A DNA stretch of 64,000 nucleotides from contig JBAZJL010000004.1 in assembly GCA_041651335.1 (NCBI GenBank), positions 3,594 to 67,593 of the forward strand, in the 5' to 3' direction. Position numbers and translations under genes: made by a program. The notes below the pieces were generated by a model that had not been told where the DNA came from, did no database searches, and saw nothing but the letters and a program-made list of their open reading frames with translations. Positions within the stretch are counted from its first letter, which is position 1. Every line of letters begins with the position of its first letter. The stretch is from UBA6220 sp041651335 (GTDB lineage: Bacteria; Patescibacteriota; Minisyncoccia; Minisyncoccales; Minisyncoccaceae). Of the stretch, positions 8,224 through 15,982 are shown piece by piece.

Positions 8224-8772
8224 ATGGAATTAACTCTTATTTTAGGCCCAATGAAAAGCGGGAAATCATTTGAGATGATTAGTAATTTTATGCCCTTAGC
8301 TTATACAGATATTAATTATGGCATCTATCAGCCTCAAAAAAATATAAGAGAAGAAAATCTTTGGTCGCGAAATGGAGTATCAATCCAGGCAAAAAAAATA
8401 GAAACCTTGTTTGAAATTTTAAACAAGCAAGAAGCGATTGTTGGAATTGATGAAATTCATATGTTTGCGGAAAAAGATGCCGAAGCTATAAATTCTTTAA
8501 TAAGTCGGGGAACTAAAATTTTTATTTCCGGGCTGGATATGGATTATCAGGGAAAAATATTTCCGATTATAAAAAAAATATTTGAATTGGGCCCTCAAAA
8601 AGTAAATTATAAAAGAGCGGTTTGCGAAATTTGTAAAAAACCAAACGCGATTTATACTCAAGTTTATCAATTTGGGATTCCAGTTGTTGATGGCGTCCCG
8701 TCGGTTTTACCAGAAGATGGCACTTATGAATATAAGCCGGTTTGCCGGCAGTGTTTTCAAAAAAATAATTAA
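8224..8772 (+). CDS. tdk: Type II thymidine kinase
   Basis: 182 residues, the normal size for bacterial TK. The P-loop is GPMKSGKS at residues 8-15. The Walker-B-like DEIHMF replaces the usual DEAQFF. SGLDMDYQGKIF matches the GLDxDFxGxxF motif. The structural zinc is held by CEICKKPN and CRQCF, and the lasso before the second pair (VDGVPSVLPEDGTYEYKPVC) is typical. It phosphorylates thymidine with ATP, consistent with salvage of nucleosides from a host or the environment. The catalytic Glu of the DE motif is kept. Confidence 0.88.
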   Translation: MELTLILGPMKSGKSFEMISNFMPLAYTDINYGIYQPQKNIREENLWSRNGVSIQAKKIETLFEILNKQEAIVGIDEIHMFAEKDAEAINSLISRGTKIFISGLDMDYQGKIFPIIKKIFELGPQKVNYKRAVCEICKKPNAIYTQVYQFGIPVVDGVPSVLPEDGTYEYKPVCRQCFQKNN

Positions 8773-8789
8773 AAATAATTTTTTAAAAT

Positions 8790-9083
8790 ATGGCAGAAGA
8801 AAATAAAAAAGAAAATGGTTTTGTAATCGGAATAATCGATAACTATATCAAAGAAGTAAGCAGTAATTGGTCCTTGATTTTTTTAACAGGAGTTTTGTTT
8901 ATTATTTTTGGTCTTATTTTTTTTATTTGGCCAGAAAAAACATTGGTTTTTATCGCTTCGGCTATTGGTTTAATGGCGATTTTAGCCGGGCTATGGATTG
9001 TTGGCATTGGTTGCCGAGTGAAGAAAATTGAAAATAATTATAAAAAAATGAAAGAAAAACTGCATTCTAAGTTTTTTGAATAA
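8790..9083 (+). CDS. Small two-helix membrane protein, DUF308/HdeD-like
   Basis: 97 residues. After a polar N-terminus (about 30 residues) come two helices (about 28-48 and 53-73). The pattern FLTGVLFIIFGLIFFIWPEK, then LVFIASAIGLMAILAGL, is that of one repeat of the HdeD/DUF308 family. A charged coiled C-terminus (KKIENNYKKMKEKLHSKF) follows. HdeD itself is an acid-stress membrane protein with several such repeats; one repeat alone has no assigned role. Confidence 0.5.
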   Translation: MAEENKKENGFVIGIIDNYIKEVSSNWSLIFLTGVLFIIFGLIFFIWPEKTLVFIASAIGLMAILAGLWIVGIGCRVKKIENNYKKMKEKLHSKFFE

Positions 9084-9093
9084 ATTTTAAAAA

Positions 9094-9963
9094 ATGCCTC
9101 AAATAATAAAAGTTATTGATTCTTTGGGAAGGGAGGAAAATTTTTCCGAACATAAAATTTTGCGATCTTTAAAAAGAGCAGGCACGCCTAGAGAAAAAGC
9201 AAAACAGGTTTTAAATTACATTAGGCCCCGTCTTTATTCTGGAATTACCACTACGGAGATTTTTAAAATATTAAAACAAGAGCTTGATAAAGTTAATCCA
9301 GGGGCAGCCCTAAGATTTAATTTAAAAATAGCAATGCGGGCCTTGGGGCCGGATGGATTTTCTTTTGAAAAATATATTAAAGAAGTTTTTGAAAGCCATG
9401 GCTATGCGGTAAAAATAAATCAATATCTTCCTGGTCGATGTTTGTCTTATGAAACAGATTTGGTGGCGGAAAAAGACAATATTGTTTATTTCGGAGAATG
9501 CAAATATCGTAATCATGCTGGCGAACGGATTGATTTGTCTGTGGCTTTAAAATTTTTTGCTACGTTTATGGATGTTTCTTTGGTTGGATTTAAAGATCAA
9601 ATTAAGCAAGGAAAAAAAATAATTCCCCTAATTATTACCAATACAAAATTTACCAGTCAGGCGATAAAATATTGCGAATGCCAAGGAATAAAATTATTAG
9701 GCTGGAATTATCCTAAAAATAATGGACTGGAAAGAATAATAGAAGAAAAAAAATTATATCCCATAACAATTTTGCCATCTTTCCGGCAATATATGAATTT
9801 GCCTTTTGGCAACGCTGGAATAATGCTAGCTTCAGAATTAATAAATCTTAAAGATATTAAAAATTTTTCTCAAAGGATAGGATTGCCTTTGAATAAAATA
9901 ATCGAGCTATCTAAGCAAGCCGAAATGCTTCATAATGAGAAAAACCTTGTGAAAAAGAAATAA
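9094..9963 (+). CDS. ATP-cone domain fused to Mrr-like PD-(D/E)XK nuclease
   Basis: 289 residues. Residues about 1-90 form an ATP-cone (VIDSLGREENFSEHKILRSL ... TTTEIFKILKQEL), the nucleotide-sensing domain best known from ribonucleotide reductase and NrdR. Residues about 95-200 form a restriction-endonuclease-like domain. A catalytic E-x-D (YETDLVA) and an E-x-K (GECKYRN) are spaced as in Mrr/PD-(D/E)XK enzymes. The last 90 residues contain a small helical part (LINLKDIKNFSQRIGLPLNKIIELSKQ) that could bind DNA. A nuclease gated by ATP or dATP binding is a reasonable reading. No methyltransferase is adjacent, so it is not an ordinary restriction system. Confidence 0.75.
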   Translation: MPQIIKVIDSLGREENFSEHKILRSLKRAGTPREKAKQVLNYIRPRLYSGITTTEIFKILKQELDKVNPGAALRFNLKIAMRALGPDGFSFEKYIKEVFESHGYAVKINQYLPGRCLSYETDLVAEKDNIVYFGECKYRNHAGERIDLSVALKFFATFMDVSLVGFKDQIKQGKKIIPLIITNTKFTSQAIKYCECQGIKLLGWNYPKNNGLERIIEEKKLYPITILPSFRQYMNLPFGNAGIMLASELINLKDIKNFSQRIGLPLNKIIELSKQAEMLHNEKNLVKKK

Positions 9964-9966
9964 AAT

Positions 9967-9975
9967 TGCTATATT
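9967..9975 (+). promoter_or_regulatory. Extended -10 promoter of ychF
   Basis: TGCTATATT at 9967-9975 is an extended -10 ending 10 bp before the ATG at 9986. The expected leader is only about 3-4 nt. Confidence 0.5.
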
Positions 9976-9985
9976 TTAAAACTAT

Positions 9986-11053
9986 ATGCCGCTTCAAATC
10001 GGAATCGTTGGATTTCCTAATGTTGGAAAATCAACCCTATTCCAAGCCATTACAAAAAAACAAGTAGATCGAGCTAATTATCCTTTTTGTACAATCGACC
10101 CCAATGTCGGGGTTGTTGCCGTTCCTGATGAAAGAGTAGAAGAGCTGGCTAAATTAACTAATTCGGCCAAAAAAGTTTATACTGCCATTGAATTTGTTGA
10201 CATTGCGGGATTAGTTGAGGGAGCAAGCAAGGGAGAAGGTTTGGGTAATAAATTTTTAGCTAATATTCGTGATGTTGATGCGATTGTTTATGTTCTGCGA
10301 GCATTTGAAAATAATAATATTATTAACACTCGACCAGAAATAAATATTTTAAAAGACAAAGAAATATTAGAAACAGAATTGATTTTAAAAGATTTGGAAA
10401 CAGCAGAAAAGAGGTTAGCGTCTTTAGAAAAAGAGGTAAAATCCGGAGACAAAACATGTTTAAAAGAGCAGGAAATTTTAAAAAATATTTATGAATTGTT
10501 AAAACAAGGGAAGTCGGCTGGATTTTTTGAAGCAAAAGAAGATGATTTAAAAATAATAAAAGGTTTTCAATTATTATCTGCCAAGCCAGCGATTTATCTT
10601 TTGAATGGAAAAGAAAACGAAATCCCTGAAGAAGTAAAAAAGATTTTTCAAGAAAAAAATCAAGCTTATTTGATAATGGATATTCTTTCGGAAACTGATT
10701 ATGCGGACCTATCAATCGAAGATCGAAAAGCCTTGGGTCTTTCCGAAGAAACAGGACTGAACGAATTGATTAAAAAATCATATGAACTTTTGAATTTAAT
10801 TACTTTTTTAACCACTGGACCTGATGAAACCAGAGCTTGGACAATTAAAAAAGGAGATCGAGCGCCCCAGGCGGGAGGAGCGATTCATTCTGATTTTGAA
10901 GAATTTTTTATTCGCGCCGAAGTGATTAATTGGAAAAAGTTGATTGAGGTTGGAGGCTTTTCTTCGGCCAGAGAAAAAGGATTGATTAGAACAGAGGGCA
11001 AGGAATATATTGTTCAAGACGGAGATGTTATTGAAATAAAAAGCGGAAAATAA
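9986..11053 (+). CDS. ychF: Redox-regulated ATPase YchF (Obg-like)
   Basis: 355 residues, the usual length. The G1 motif is GFPNVGKSTLF (residues 8-18), G3 is DIAGLVEGASKGEGLGNKFL, and the G4 equivalent is LLNGKENE, where N-x-x-E replaces N-K-x-D as in this ATP-preferring subfamily. The TGS-like C-terminal domain carries GPDETRAWTIKKGDRAPQAG and HSDFEEFFIRAEV, both highly conserved. YchF binds ribosomes and ATP. It has a short-leader promoter and is followed 3 bp later by the flavoprotein gene. Confidence 0.95.
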   Translation: MPLQIGIVGFPNVGKSTLFQAITKKQVDRANYPFCTIDPNVGVVAVPDERVEELAKLTNSAKKVYTAIEFVDIAGLVEGASKGEGLGNKFLANIRDVDAIVYVLRAFENNNIINTRPEINILKDKEILETELILKDLETAEKRLASLEKEVKSGDKTCLKEQEILKNIYELLKQGKSAGFFEAKEDDLKIIKGFQLLSAKPAIYLLNGKENEIPEEVKKIFQEKNQAYLIMDILSETDYADLSIEDRKALGLSEETGLNELIKKSYELLNLITFLTTGPDETRAWTIKKGDRAPQAGGAIHSDFEEFFIRAEVINWKKLIEVGGFSSAREKGLIRTEGKEYIVQDGDVIEIKSGK

Positions 11054-11056
11054 AAT

Positions 11057-12340
11057 ATGAAAAAAATAATTCCCAATCTTGATTTTCAAACAATAGTAAT
11101 CGGCGCTGGTCCGGCCGGAATGATGGCGGCAATCCAAGCTTCTGCTTTTGGAAAAAAAGTGGCGCTTTTGGAAAAAAATTCCAGTTTGGGAAAAAAGCTT
11201 TTAATGGCTGGGGATGGGCGCTGTAATTTAACTCATAATTGTTTGACTAATCGGGACTTAGCTTCTCAATATGGCAAAGAAGGCGATTTTTTATTATCTC
11301 CCTTGACGCGCTTTGGAGTTAAAGAAACTATCAACTTTTTTGAACAGCAAGGATTAGACTTGAAAACAGAATCTGATGGCCGGGTTTTTCCTAAGACCGA
11401 TAAAGCCCAAGATATTTTGCAGGCTTTAATAAAACAATTAAAAGAAAATAAAGTTTCTATTTTTTTAAATTGCGAAGTTATAAAAATTAATTATTCTGAT
11501 AAAACCATTAAAAGCATTACCCTAGCTAATGGAGAGAAATTAAGCGCTGATAAATATATTTTTACTATGGGCGGAAAAGCTTATCCTATTACTGGATCAA
11601 GTGGTCAGGGATATAATTGGCTTGAAAAAATGGGACATACAATAATTAAACCTCGGCCATCTTTGGTTCCAATTCAAATTAAAGAATCTTGGATTAAAAA
11701 ATTATCAGGCCTTTCGTTTAAAAATATTAAAGCTAGCCTAGCGATTAATGGAAAAATAATTAAAAAACAAAACGGAGATATTTTATTTGCTCATTTTGGT
11801 TTGACCGGCCCGCTTATTTTAGATATGAGCAAGGACATTGGTTTGGCTTTAAACAAGGGCAAAGACACTGATCTTGAAAAAAATCGAGGAAAATTAAAAT
11901 TATTAATTGATTTGCATCCCGAAAAAAACCAAGAAGAAATGGAGCTTCTTTTTCAAAAATTAATTGAAAAAAACAGTAATCAAGAAGTTAAAAACATTTT
12001 AACTAATTTTTTACCAGTAAAAATAATTCCTTTTATTTTATATTTTGCTGGTGTTAAAGAAGACTTAAAAGGAACAAAAATAACCAAAGAGATGAGAGGA
12101 AAGATAATCAAAGTTGTTAAAAAAATCGAATTTAATGTTATTAGCTTGGTGGGTTTTGATCGAGCCATGGTCACAGCCGGAGGAGTTTCTTTGAAAGAGA
12201 TAGACAATAAAAATATGAAATCAAAAATAATTGATAATTTATATCTTGCTGGGGAAATTATTGATTTGGACGGGCCATGCGGAGGGTATAATTTGCAAAT
12301 GTGCTGGACAACCGGATATCTTGCCGGAAAAGACAAGTAA
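11057..12340 (+). CDS. HI0933/BaiN-type NAD(P)/FAD-dependent oxidoreductase
   Basis: 427 residues. The FAD dinucleotide-binding motif is GAGPAGMMAAIQA (about residues 17-29), followed by LEKNSSLGKKLLMAGDGRCN, the hallmark of the HI0933/YhiN family. A second conserved block is TMGGKAYPITGSSGQGY. The C-terminus has MVTAGGVSLKEID and LYLAGEIIDLDGPCGGYNLQ, which close the FAD site. The in vivo substrate of this family is not settled in most bacteria. It lies 3 bp after ychF in the same direction and ends the operon. Confidence 0.9.
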   Translation: MKKIIPNLDFQTIVIGAGPAGMMAAIQASAFGKKVALLEKNSSLGKKLLMAGDGRCNLTHNCLTNRDLASQYGKEGDFLLSPLTRFGVKETINFFEQQGLDLKTESDGRVFPKTDKAQDILQALIKQLKENKVSIFLNCEVIKINYSDKTIKSITLANGEKLSADKYIFTMGGKAYPITGSSGQGYNWLEKMGHTIIKPRPSLVPIQIKESWIKKLSGLSFKNIKASLAINGKIIKKQNGDILFAHFGLTGPLILDMSKDIGLALNKGKDTDLEKNRGKLKLLIDLHPEKNQEEMELLFQKLIEKNSNQEVKNILTNFLPVKIIPFILYFAGVKEDLKGTKITKEMRGKIIKVVKKIEFNVISLVGFDRAMVTAGGVSLKEIDNKNMKSKIIDNLYLAGEIIDLDGPCGGYNLQMCWTTGYLAGKDK

Positions 12341-12354
12341 ACCGATAATTTTAT

Positions 12355-12383
12355 TTGACTTTTTTGTTTGTTTGTATTATTAT
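12355..12383 (+). promoter_or_regulatory. typA promoter
   Basis: TTGACT (12355-12360) and TATTAT (12378-12383) are separated by 17 bp. The predicted RNA start is about 12390, giving a leader of about 60 nt before typA. Confidence 0.65.
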
Positions 12384-12404
12384 TTTTAAAACAAACAAAA
12401 AAAC

Positions 12405-12436
12405 AAAAGCTTTCTGCTTTTCGAGGCAGATTTTTT
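12405..12436 (+). promoter_or_regulatory. Candidate transcription attenuator in the typA leader
   Basis: Stem TCTGCTT (12413-12419), TTCG loop, AGGCAGA (12424-12430) and six T's (12431-12436) form a textbook intrinsic terminator between promoter and start codon. An alternative stem, AAAAGC (12405-12410) with GCTTTT (12416-12421), uses the 5' arm of the terminator and would prevent it. The two folds are mutually exclusive, as in an attenuator. Confidence 0.6.
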
Positions 12437-12449
12437 CATTTTTACTTTT

Positions 12450-14246
12450 ATGGAAATTAGAAATATTGCGATTATCGCTCATGTTGACCACGGAAAAACT
12501 ACTTTAACCGATGCGATTTTGAAGCAAACAAAAATGGTAGAAGAAGGTTTTAGTATGGATGTTAATGACCTAGAAAAAGAAAGAGGAATTACAATTTATT
12601 CTAAAAATGCTTCAATTTTTTACAAAGATACGAAAATAAATATTGTGGACACGCCCGGTCACGCTGATTTTGGATCCGAAGTAGAGCGAGTTTTACGATC
12701 TATTGACTCGGTTTTGTTGATTGTTGACGCTCAAGAAGGGCCAATGCCCCAAACAAAATTTGTTTTAAAAAAATCGCTGGAACTAGGGTTAAAGCCAATC
12801 GTGGTTATTAATAAAATAGACAAGCCCGCAGCTCGCCCCGAAGAAGTAAAAGAAATGGTTTTTGAGCTTTTTTTGGATTTGGGAGCTAATGATGAACAGC
12901 TTGATTTCCCAGTAATTTATGCCAATGGTCGGGACGGAATCGCAAAAAACAAAATAACTGATGAGTCAAAAGACTTAACCCCTCTTTTAGATTTGATTTT
13001 AGAAAAAATAAACCCAGCTTCTTCAGCTGATTTATCAAGCAAGCCATTAAGAGCTCAGCCCTTTAATTTGGCTTATGATAATTTTTTAGGACGTTTGGCT
13101 ATTTGCCGAAGTTATGAAGGAACGATAAAAAAGAATGCCGATGTTTTTATTAAAGGGCATGATTTTGAGCCAAGAAAAGGAAAAATAGTAAAAATCATTA
13201 ATTTTTGGGGAATGGAAAGACGAGAGACTGAACAAGCCGAAGCCGGAGATGTGGTTATTTTAGCTGGAATTCCGGACATTAATATTGGAGAAACTATTTG
13301 TAGTAATTTAGATCAAGAATCTTTACCAATAATTAAAATAGACGAACCCACAATTTCTCTTAATTTTTTAGTAAATAATTCTCCTTTTGCCGGCCGAGAA
13401 GGAAAATTTGTTACTAATCGCCAAATCAGAGAAAGATTAGAAAAAGAATTAGAAGTAAATGTAGGGTTAAAAGTTGATTTTAGTAATACAGATCATTATA
13501 AGGTTTTTGGAAGAGGAGAATTGCACATTGCTATCCTTTTAGAAAATATGAGACGAGAAGGATATGAATTGCAGGTTTCTCAACCCCAGGTAATTATTAA
13601 AGAAGAAAAAGGAGAAAAAACAGAGCCATTTGAAGAAGTGATTATTGATATTCCCGAAGAATTCTCTGGAGTGATTATCGAAAAACTATCCAAAAGAAAA
13701 GGGTTAATGAAAGAAATGAAGCCTGAATCAGGCCATGTTCGTTTAGTTTTTGAAATGCCAACTAGGGGGCTTTTGGGATATAAACCAGAATTTATTATGG
13801 ACACAAAAGGCGAAGGAATTTTAGCCAGTCGAGTGATTGGTTTTAATTCTTTTGTTGGAGAAATAGAAAAACATAATTTAGGCTCAATGATTTCTATGTC
13901 TACAGGAAAAGCCTTGGGTTTTTCTTTATGGAATTTACAAGAAAGAGGTGCGCTTTATATTGGTCACGCCGAAGAAGTTTATGAAGGAATGGTTATTGGC
14001 AATGTTTCGAAAGGAAATGATTTAACTGTTAATCCCACTAAAGGAAAAGAATTAACCAATATGAGAGCCTCGGGTTCAGATGAGGCGATAAAATTAATTC
14101 CTCCTTTGGAGATTACTTTGGAAAGAGGGCTGAGCATTATGAATGAAGATGAGTATTTAGAAATTACTCCGCAAAGTATTCGTTTGCGAAAGCAATTTTT
14201 AAGTGAAATTGAAAGAATTAGGGCCAAGAGAGCAGGGACTAAATAA
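12450..14246 (+). CDS. typA: Translational GTPase TypA/BipA
   Basis: 598 residues, full length. The G1 motif is AHVDHGKTTL (residues 9-18), switch I is EKERGITI, G3 is DTPGHADFG and G4 is NKIDKPAARPEEV. Domain V includes the family signature RGLLGYKPEFIMDTKGEG, and the C-terminal domain ends with the conserved EDEYLEITPQSIRLRK. TypA binds the ribosome near the EF-G site and helps 50S assembly, especially in the cold. It stands alone between its own promoter with attenuator-like leader and a strong terminator. Confidence 0.97.
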   Translation: MEIRNIAIIAHVDHGKTTLTDAILKQTKMVEEGFSMDVNDLEKERGITIYSKNASIFYKDTKINIVDTPGHADFGSEVERVLRSIDSVLLIVDAQEGPMPQTKFVLKKSLELGLKPIVVINKIDKPAARPEEVKEMVFELFLDLGANDEQLDFPVIYANGRDGIAKNKITDESKDLTPLLDLILEKINPASSADLSSKPLRAQPFNLAYDNFLGRLAICRSYEGTIKKNADVFIKGHDFEPRKGKIVKIINFWGMERRETEQAEAGDVVILAGIPDINIGETICSNLDQESLPIIKIDEPTISLNFLVNNSPFAGREGKFVTNRQIRERLEKELEVNVGLKVDFSNTDHYKVFGRGELHIAILLENMRREGYELQVSQPQVIIKEEKGEKTEPFEEVIIDIPEEFSGVIIEKLSKRKGLMKEMKPESGHVRLVFEMPTRGLLGYKPEFIMDTKGEGILASRVIGFNSFVGEIEKHNLGSMISMSTGKALGFSLWNLQERGALYIGHAEEVYEGMVIGNVSKGNDLTVNPTKGKELTNMRASGSDEAIKLIPPLEITLERGLSIMNEDEYLEITPQSIRLRKQFLSEIERIRAKRAGTK

Positions 14247-14250
14247 TTTA

Positions 14251-14275
14251 AAACCGCCTTGAGGGCGGTTTTTAA
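14251..14275 (+). terminator. Intrinsic terminator after typA
   Basis: AAACCGCC (14251-14258) pairs with GGCGGTTT (14264-14271) around a 5-nt loop, followed by T's. Because the reverse complement is A-rich on the other side, it may also stop transcription of the converging carbonic-anhydrase-like gene. Confidence 0.85.
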
Positions 14276-14284
14276 ATTGAGTAT

Positions 14285-14722
14285 TTAATCAATTATTTGA
14301 AAATCTACTTTTTCTCCAGTTGAATCATTCATTTGGGCCCAAATTTTTTGAACCAACATATCGGGAAAATTTTCTTTAATCATTTTTTTTGATTTCTCTA
14401 AATCAGCTAATTGGAAATTTTTTTCTTCTTCTGGGCTTTTGAACTCATAATCATTTTTATAAGCTCCGCAATCACTATGATGAATTAAAATCACTTGTTT
14501 GGATTGATGAAGATCGTGAGATACTCTGATTTGATTTAAAAGCAGGCTTGTAATGGAAAGATCATTGCCAGATAATTCTTTGCTTGATCCGGCCAAAGAA
14601 ACAATATCGCAATTTCCTGTTAAATTATTTTCTTGAAGCCAGCGTCTGGTTTCTTTTTCTAATCGAAAATCAATACATTTAAAAACAATAGCTTGGCAAG
14701 AATGATGGTTGTTTTCGCTCAT
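14285..14722 (-). CDS. Beta-carbonic-anhydrase-like protein
   Basis: 145 residues, shorter than classical beta-carbonic anhydrases (about 200). The zinc ligands are recognisable: C-x-D-x-R as CIDFR (residues 16-20) and H-x-x-C as HHSDCGAYK (about 79-87). SLAGSSKEL stands where the family has the G-x-x-x-N loop. The enzyme would interconvert CO2 and bicarbonate. The shortened form with these motifs recurs in small genomes and may bind zinc without full activity. The gene converges on typA. Confidence 0.65.
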   Translation of the reverse strand: MSENNHHSCQAIVFKCIDFRLEKETRRWLQENNLTGNCDIVSLAGSSKELSGNDLSITSLLLNQIRVSHDLHQSKQVILIHHSDCGAYKNDYEFKSPEEEKNFQLADLEKSKKMIKENFPDMLVQKIWAQMNDSTGEKVDFQIID

Positions 14723-14795
14723 AAATTTTTTTATTTTTTTGTTATAAACCGATTTTAGCTGATAATAATTTTTTTCGCAACAAGCAGAAAAATTT

Positions 14796-14824
14796 TTGAC
14801 ATTAAAAATTGAATAGACTATATT
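14796..14824 (+). promoter_or_regulatory. Strong consensus promoter
   Basis: TTGACA (14796-14801) and TATATT (14819-14824) with 17-bp spacing. It drives the single gene at 14853; the leader is about 20 nt and carries a Shine-Dalgarno. Confidence 0.7.
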
Positions 14825-14852
14825 TAAAAAAGTAATTTATGGAGTAATGACC

Positions 14853-15329
14853 ATGAACATTAAGCCGACTAAAATGATAGAGTCTATTCTGGTTGCGGTT
14901 GATTTTCTGGAAAAGATTCCAGTAGTCATTGAAGAATTAGAAGATCAAGACAATGTTATTGTTGTTGATCCAAACAATGGGCTTGAAGGGTATTATATCA
15001 ATTCCTCGATTGATAATATGAAAATACCCTTAATCGATGCTGTGTCTTTTGCCGGACAAGCAGTAAGGTTTCGAGCGCAAACTGAAAAAGACCCCGAGCT
15101 TTTCCCTTTCGTGAATATCGAGCAAGCTGATTATGCCAAGGATTTTTTGCAAAAATTCATGGAAACAAGCCCGGGAAATTTATGGGAAATTGATTATGAA
15201 ATTTTTGGTGGATTCTGCCGAGCGATTTGGCGGAAAAAAGAAATAAGCTCTTTGCCTTTAATCAAAGAGCTGGCTACTTCAGACGCCTCAGAAATTATTT
15301 TCAAAACAAAACCAATATTTGGCCATTAG
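14853..15329 (+). CDS. Hypothetical protein with strong promoter and Shine-Dalgarno
   Basis: 158 residues from ATG 14853, chosen over the ATG at 14847 because GGAG at 14841-14844 is 8 nt upstream, an ideal spacing. The protein is soluble, acidic and without a motif I recognise. Its middle, LIDAVSFAGQAVRFRAQTEK, and an aromatic later part, NLWEIDYEIFGGFCRAIWRK, are the most distinctive. Base composition (more GC, more CGA/CCG codons) differs from neighbours. It is a single-gene unit and its last 4 bp overlap the end of the converging PAQR gene. Confidence 0.7.
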   Translation: MNIKPTKMIESILVAVDFLEKIPVVIEELEDQDNVIVVDPNNGLEGYYINSSIDNMKIPLIDAVSFAGQAVRFRAQTEKDPELFPFVNIEQADYAKDFLQKFMETSPGNLWEIDYEIFGGFCRAIWRKKEISSLPLIKELATSDASEIIFKTKPIFGH

Positions 15330-15982
15330 GCCAAGTATTTGAAAATCGCCCAAAAATGACAAATTGTGCCGAGAAGTGTAAAAATATGAAAAATTTCATG
15401 AAATCCGAACTGATTAAAAAAGTTCGGCTTTTTTTTAGAATAAATAAAGGCGCCAACAGTATAAAACATTCCTCCGATTAAAAGCCAGACAAGAAAAGAA
15501 AAAGGAATATTTTTACTTAAAGGATAAAGCAATCCTAAGCTTAGCCAGCCCATTAAAACATAAAGTCCGGTGGCTAAAGAACGGGGAACATGAGTCCAAA
15601 ATTTTTTAAAAAATACTGTGGAGATTCCGAAAAAAGCTAAAATCCAAATTAAAACTAAAGAAGAAATCCCTAGCCAGCCCCATAAAGCAATAAGGCAAAT
15701 AGGCGTATAGGTTCCAGCAATAAGGATATAAATCATGGCATGGTCTATTTTTCGAAAAATATCCACTTCTTCCGGAGAGTGTCCAAAAAGATGATAAATT
15801 GTGCTAGAGGAATAAAGAAAAATCATACTAAACCCAAAAATAAAAAATGAAATAATGTTTACTAAAGAATTTTTTTCAAAGCCTAGATAAACTAAAATAA
15901 TCGTGCCAAGAATAGATAAAAGCGCGCCCAAAAGATGACTTAATCCCGAAACAGGATCTTTGATTTTTATTTTAAATGCCAT
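15326..15982 (-). CDS. PAQR/hemolysin III family membrane protein
   Basis: 218 residues with seven helices. The family's metal site is visible: STIYHLFGHS in helix 2, then FRKIDHAMIYILIAGTYTP, and in the last helix FHEIFHIFTLLGTICHF (H-x-x-x-H). Related proteins (YqfA, TrhA) are implicated in membrane lipid homeostasis; the historical name hemolysin III is not evidence of toxicity. The start overlaps the end of the upstream GH3 gene by 11 bp, so the two are co-transcribed. Confidence 0.9.
   Translation of the reverse strand: MAFKIKIKDPVSGLSHLLGALLSILGTIILVYLGFEKNSLVNIISFFIFGFSMIFLYSSSTIYHLFGHSPEEVDIFRKIDHAMIYILIAGTYTPICLIALWGWLGISSLVLIWILAFFGISTVFFKKFWTHVPRSLATGLYVLMGWLSLGLLYPLSKNIPFSFLVWLLIGGMFYTVGAFIYSKKKPNFFNQFGFHEIFHIFTLLGTICHFWAIFKYLA

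Noticed and set aside
15326..15982. Hemolysin on the basis of the family name
   Set aside because: PAQR/hemolysin III proteins are conserved membrane proteins linked to lipid homeostasis; nothing in the sequence indicates a toxin.
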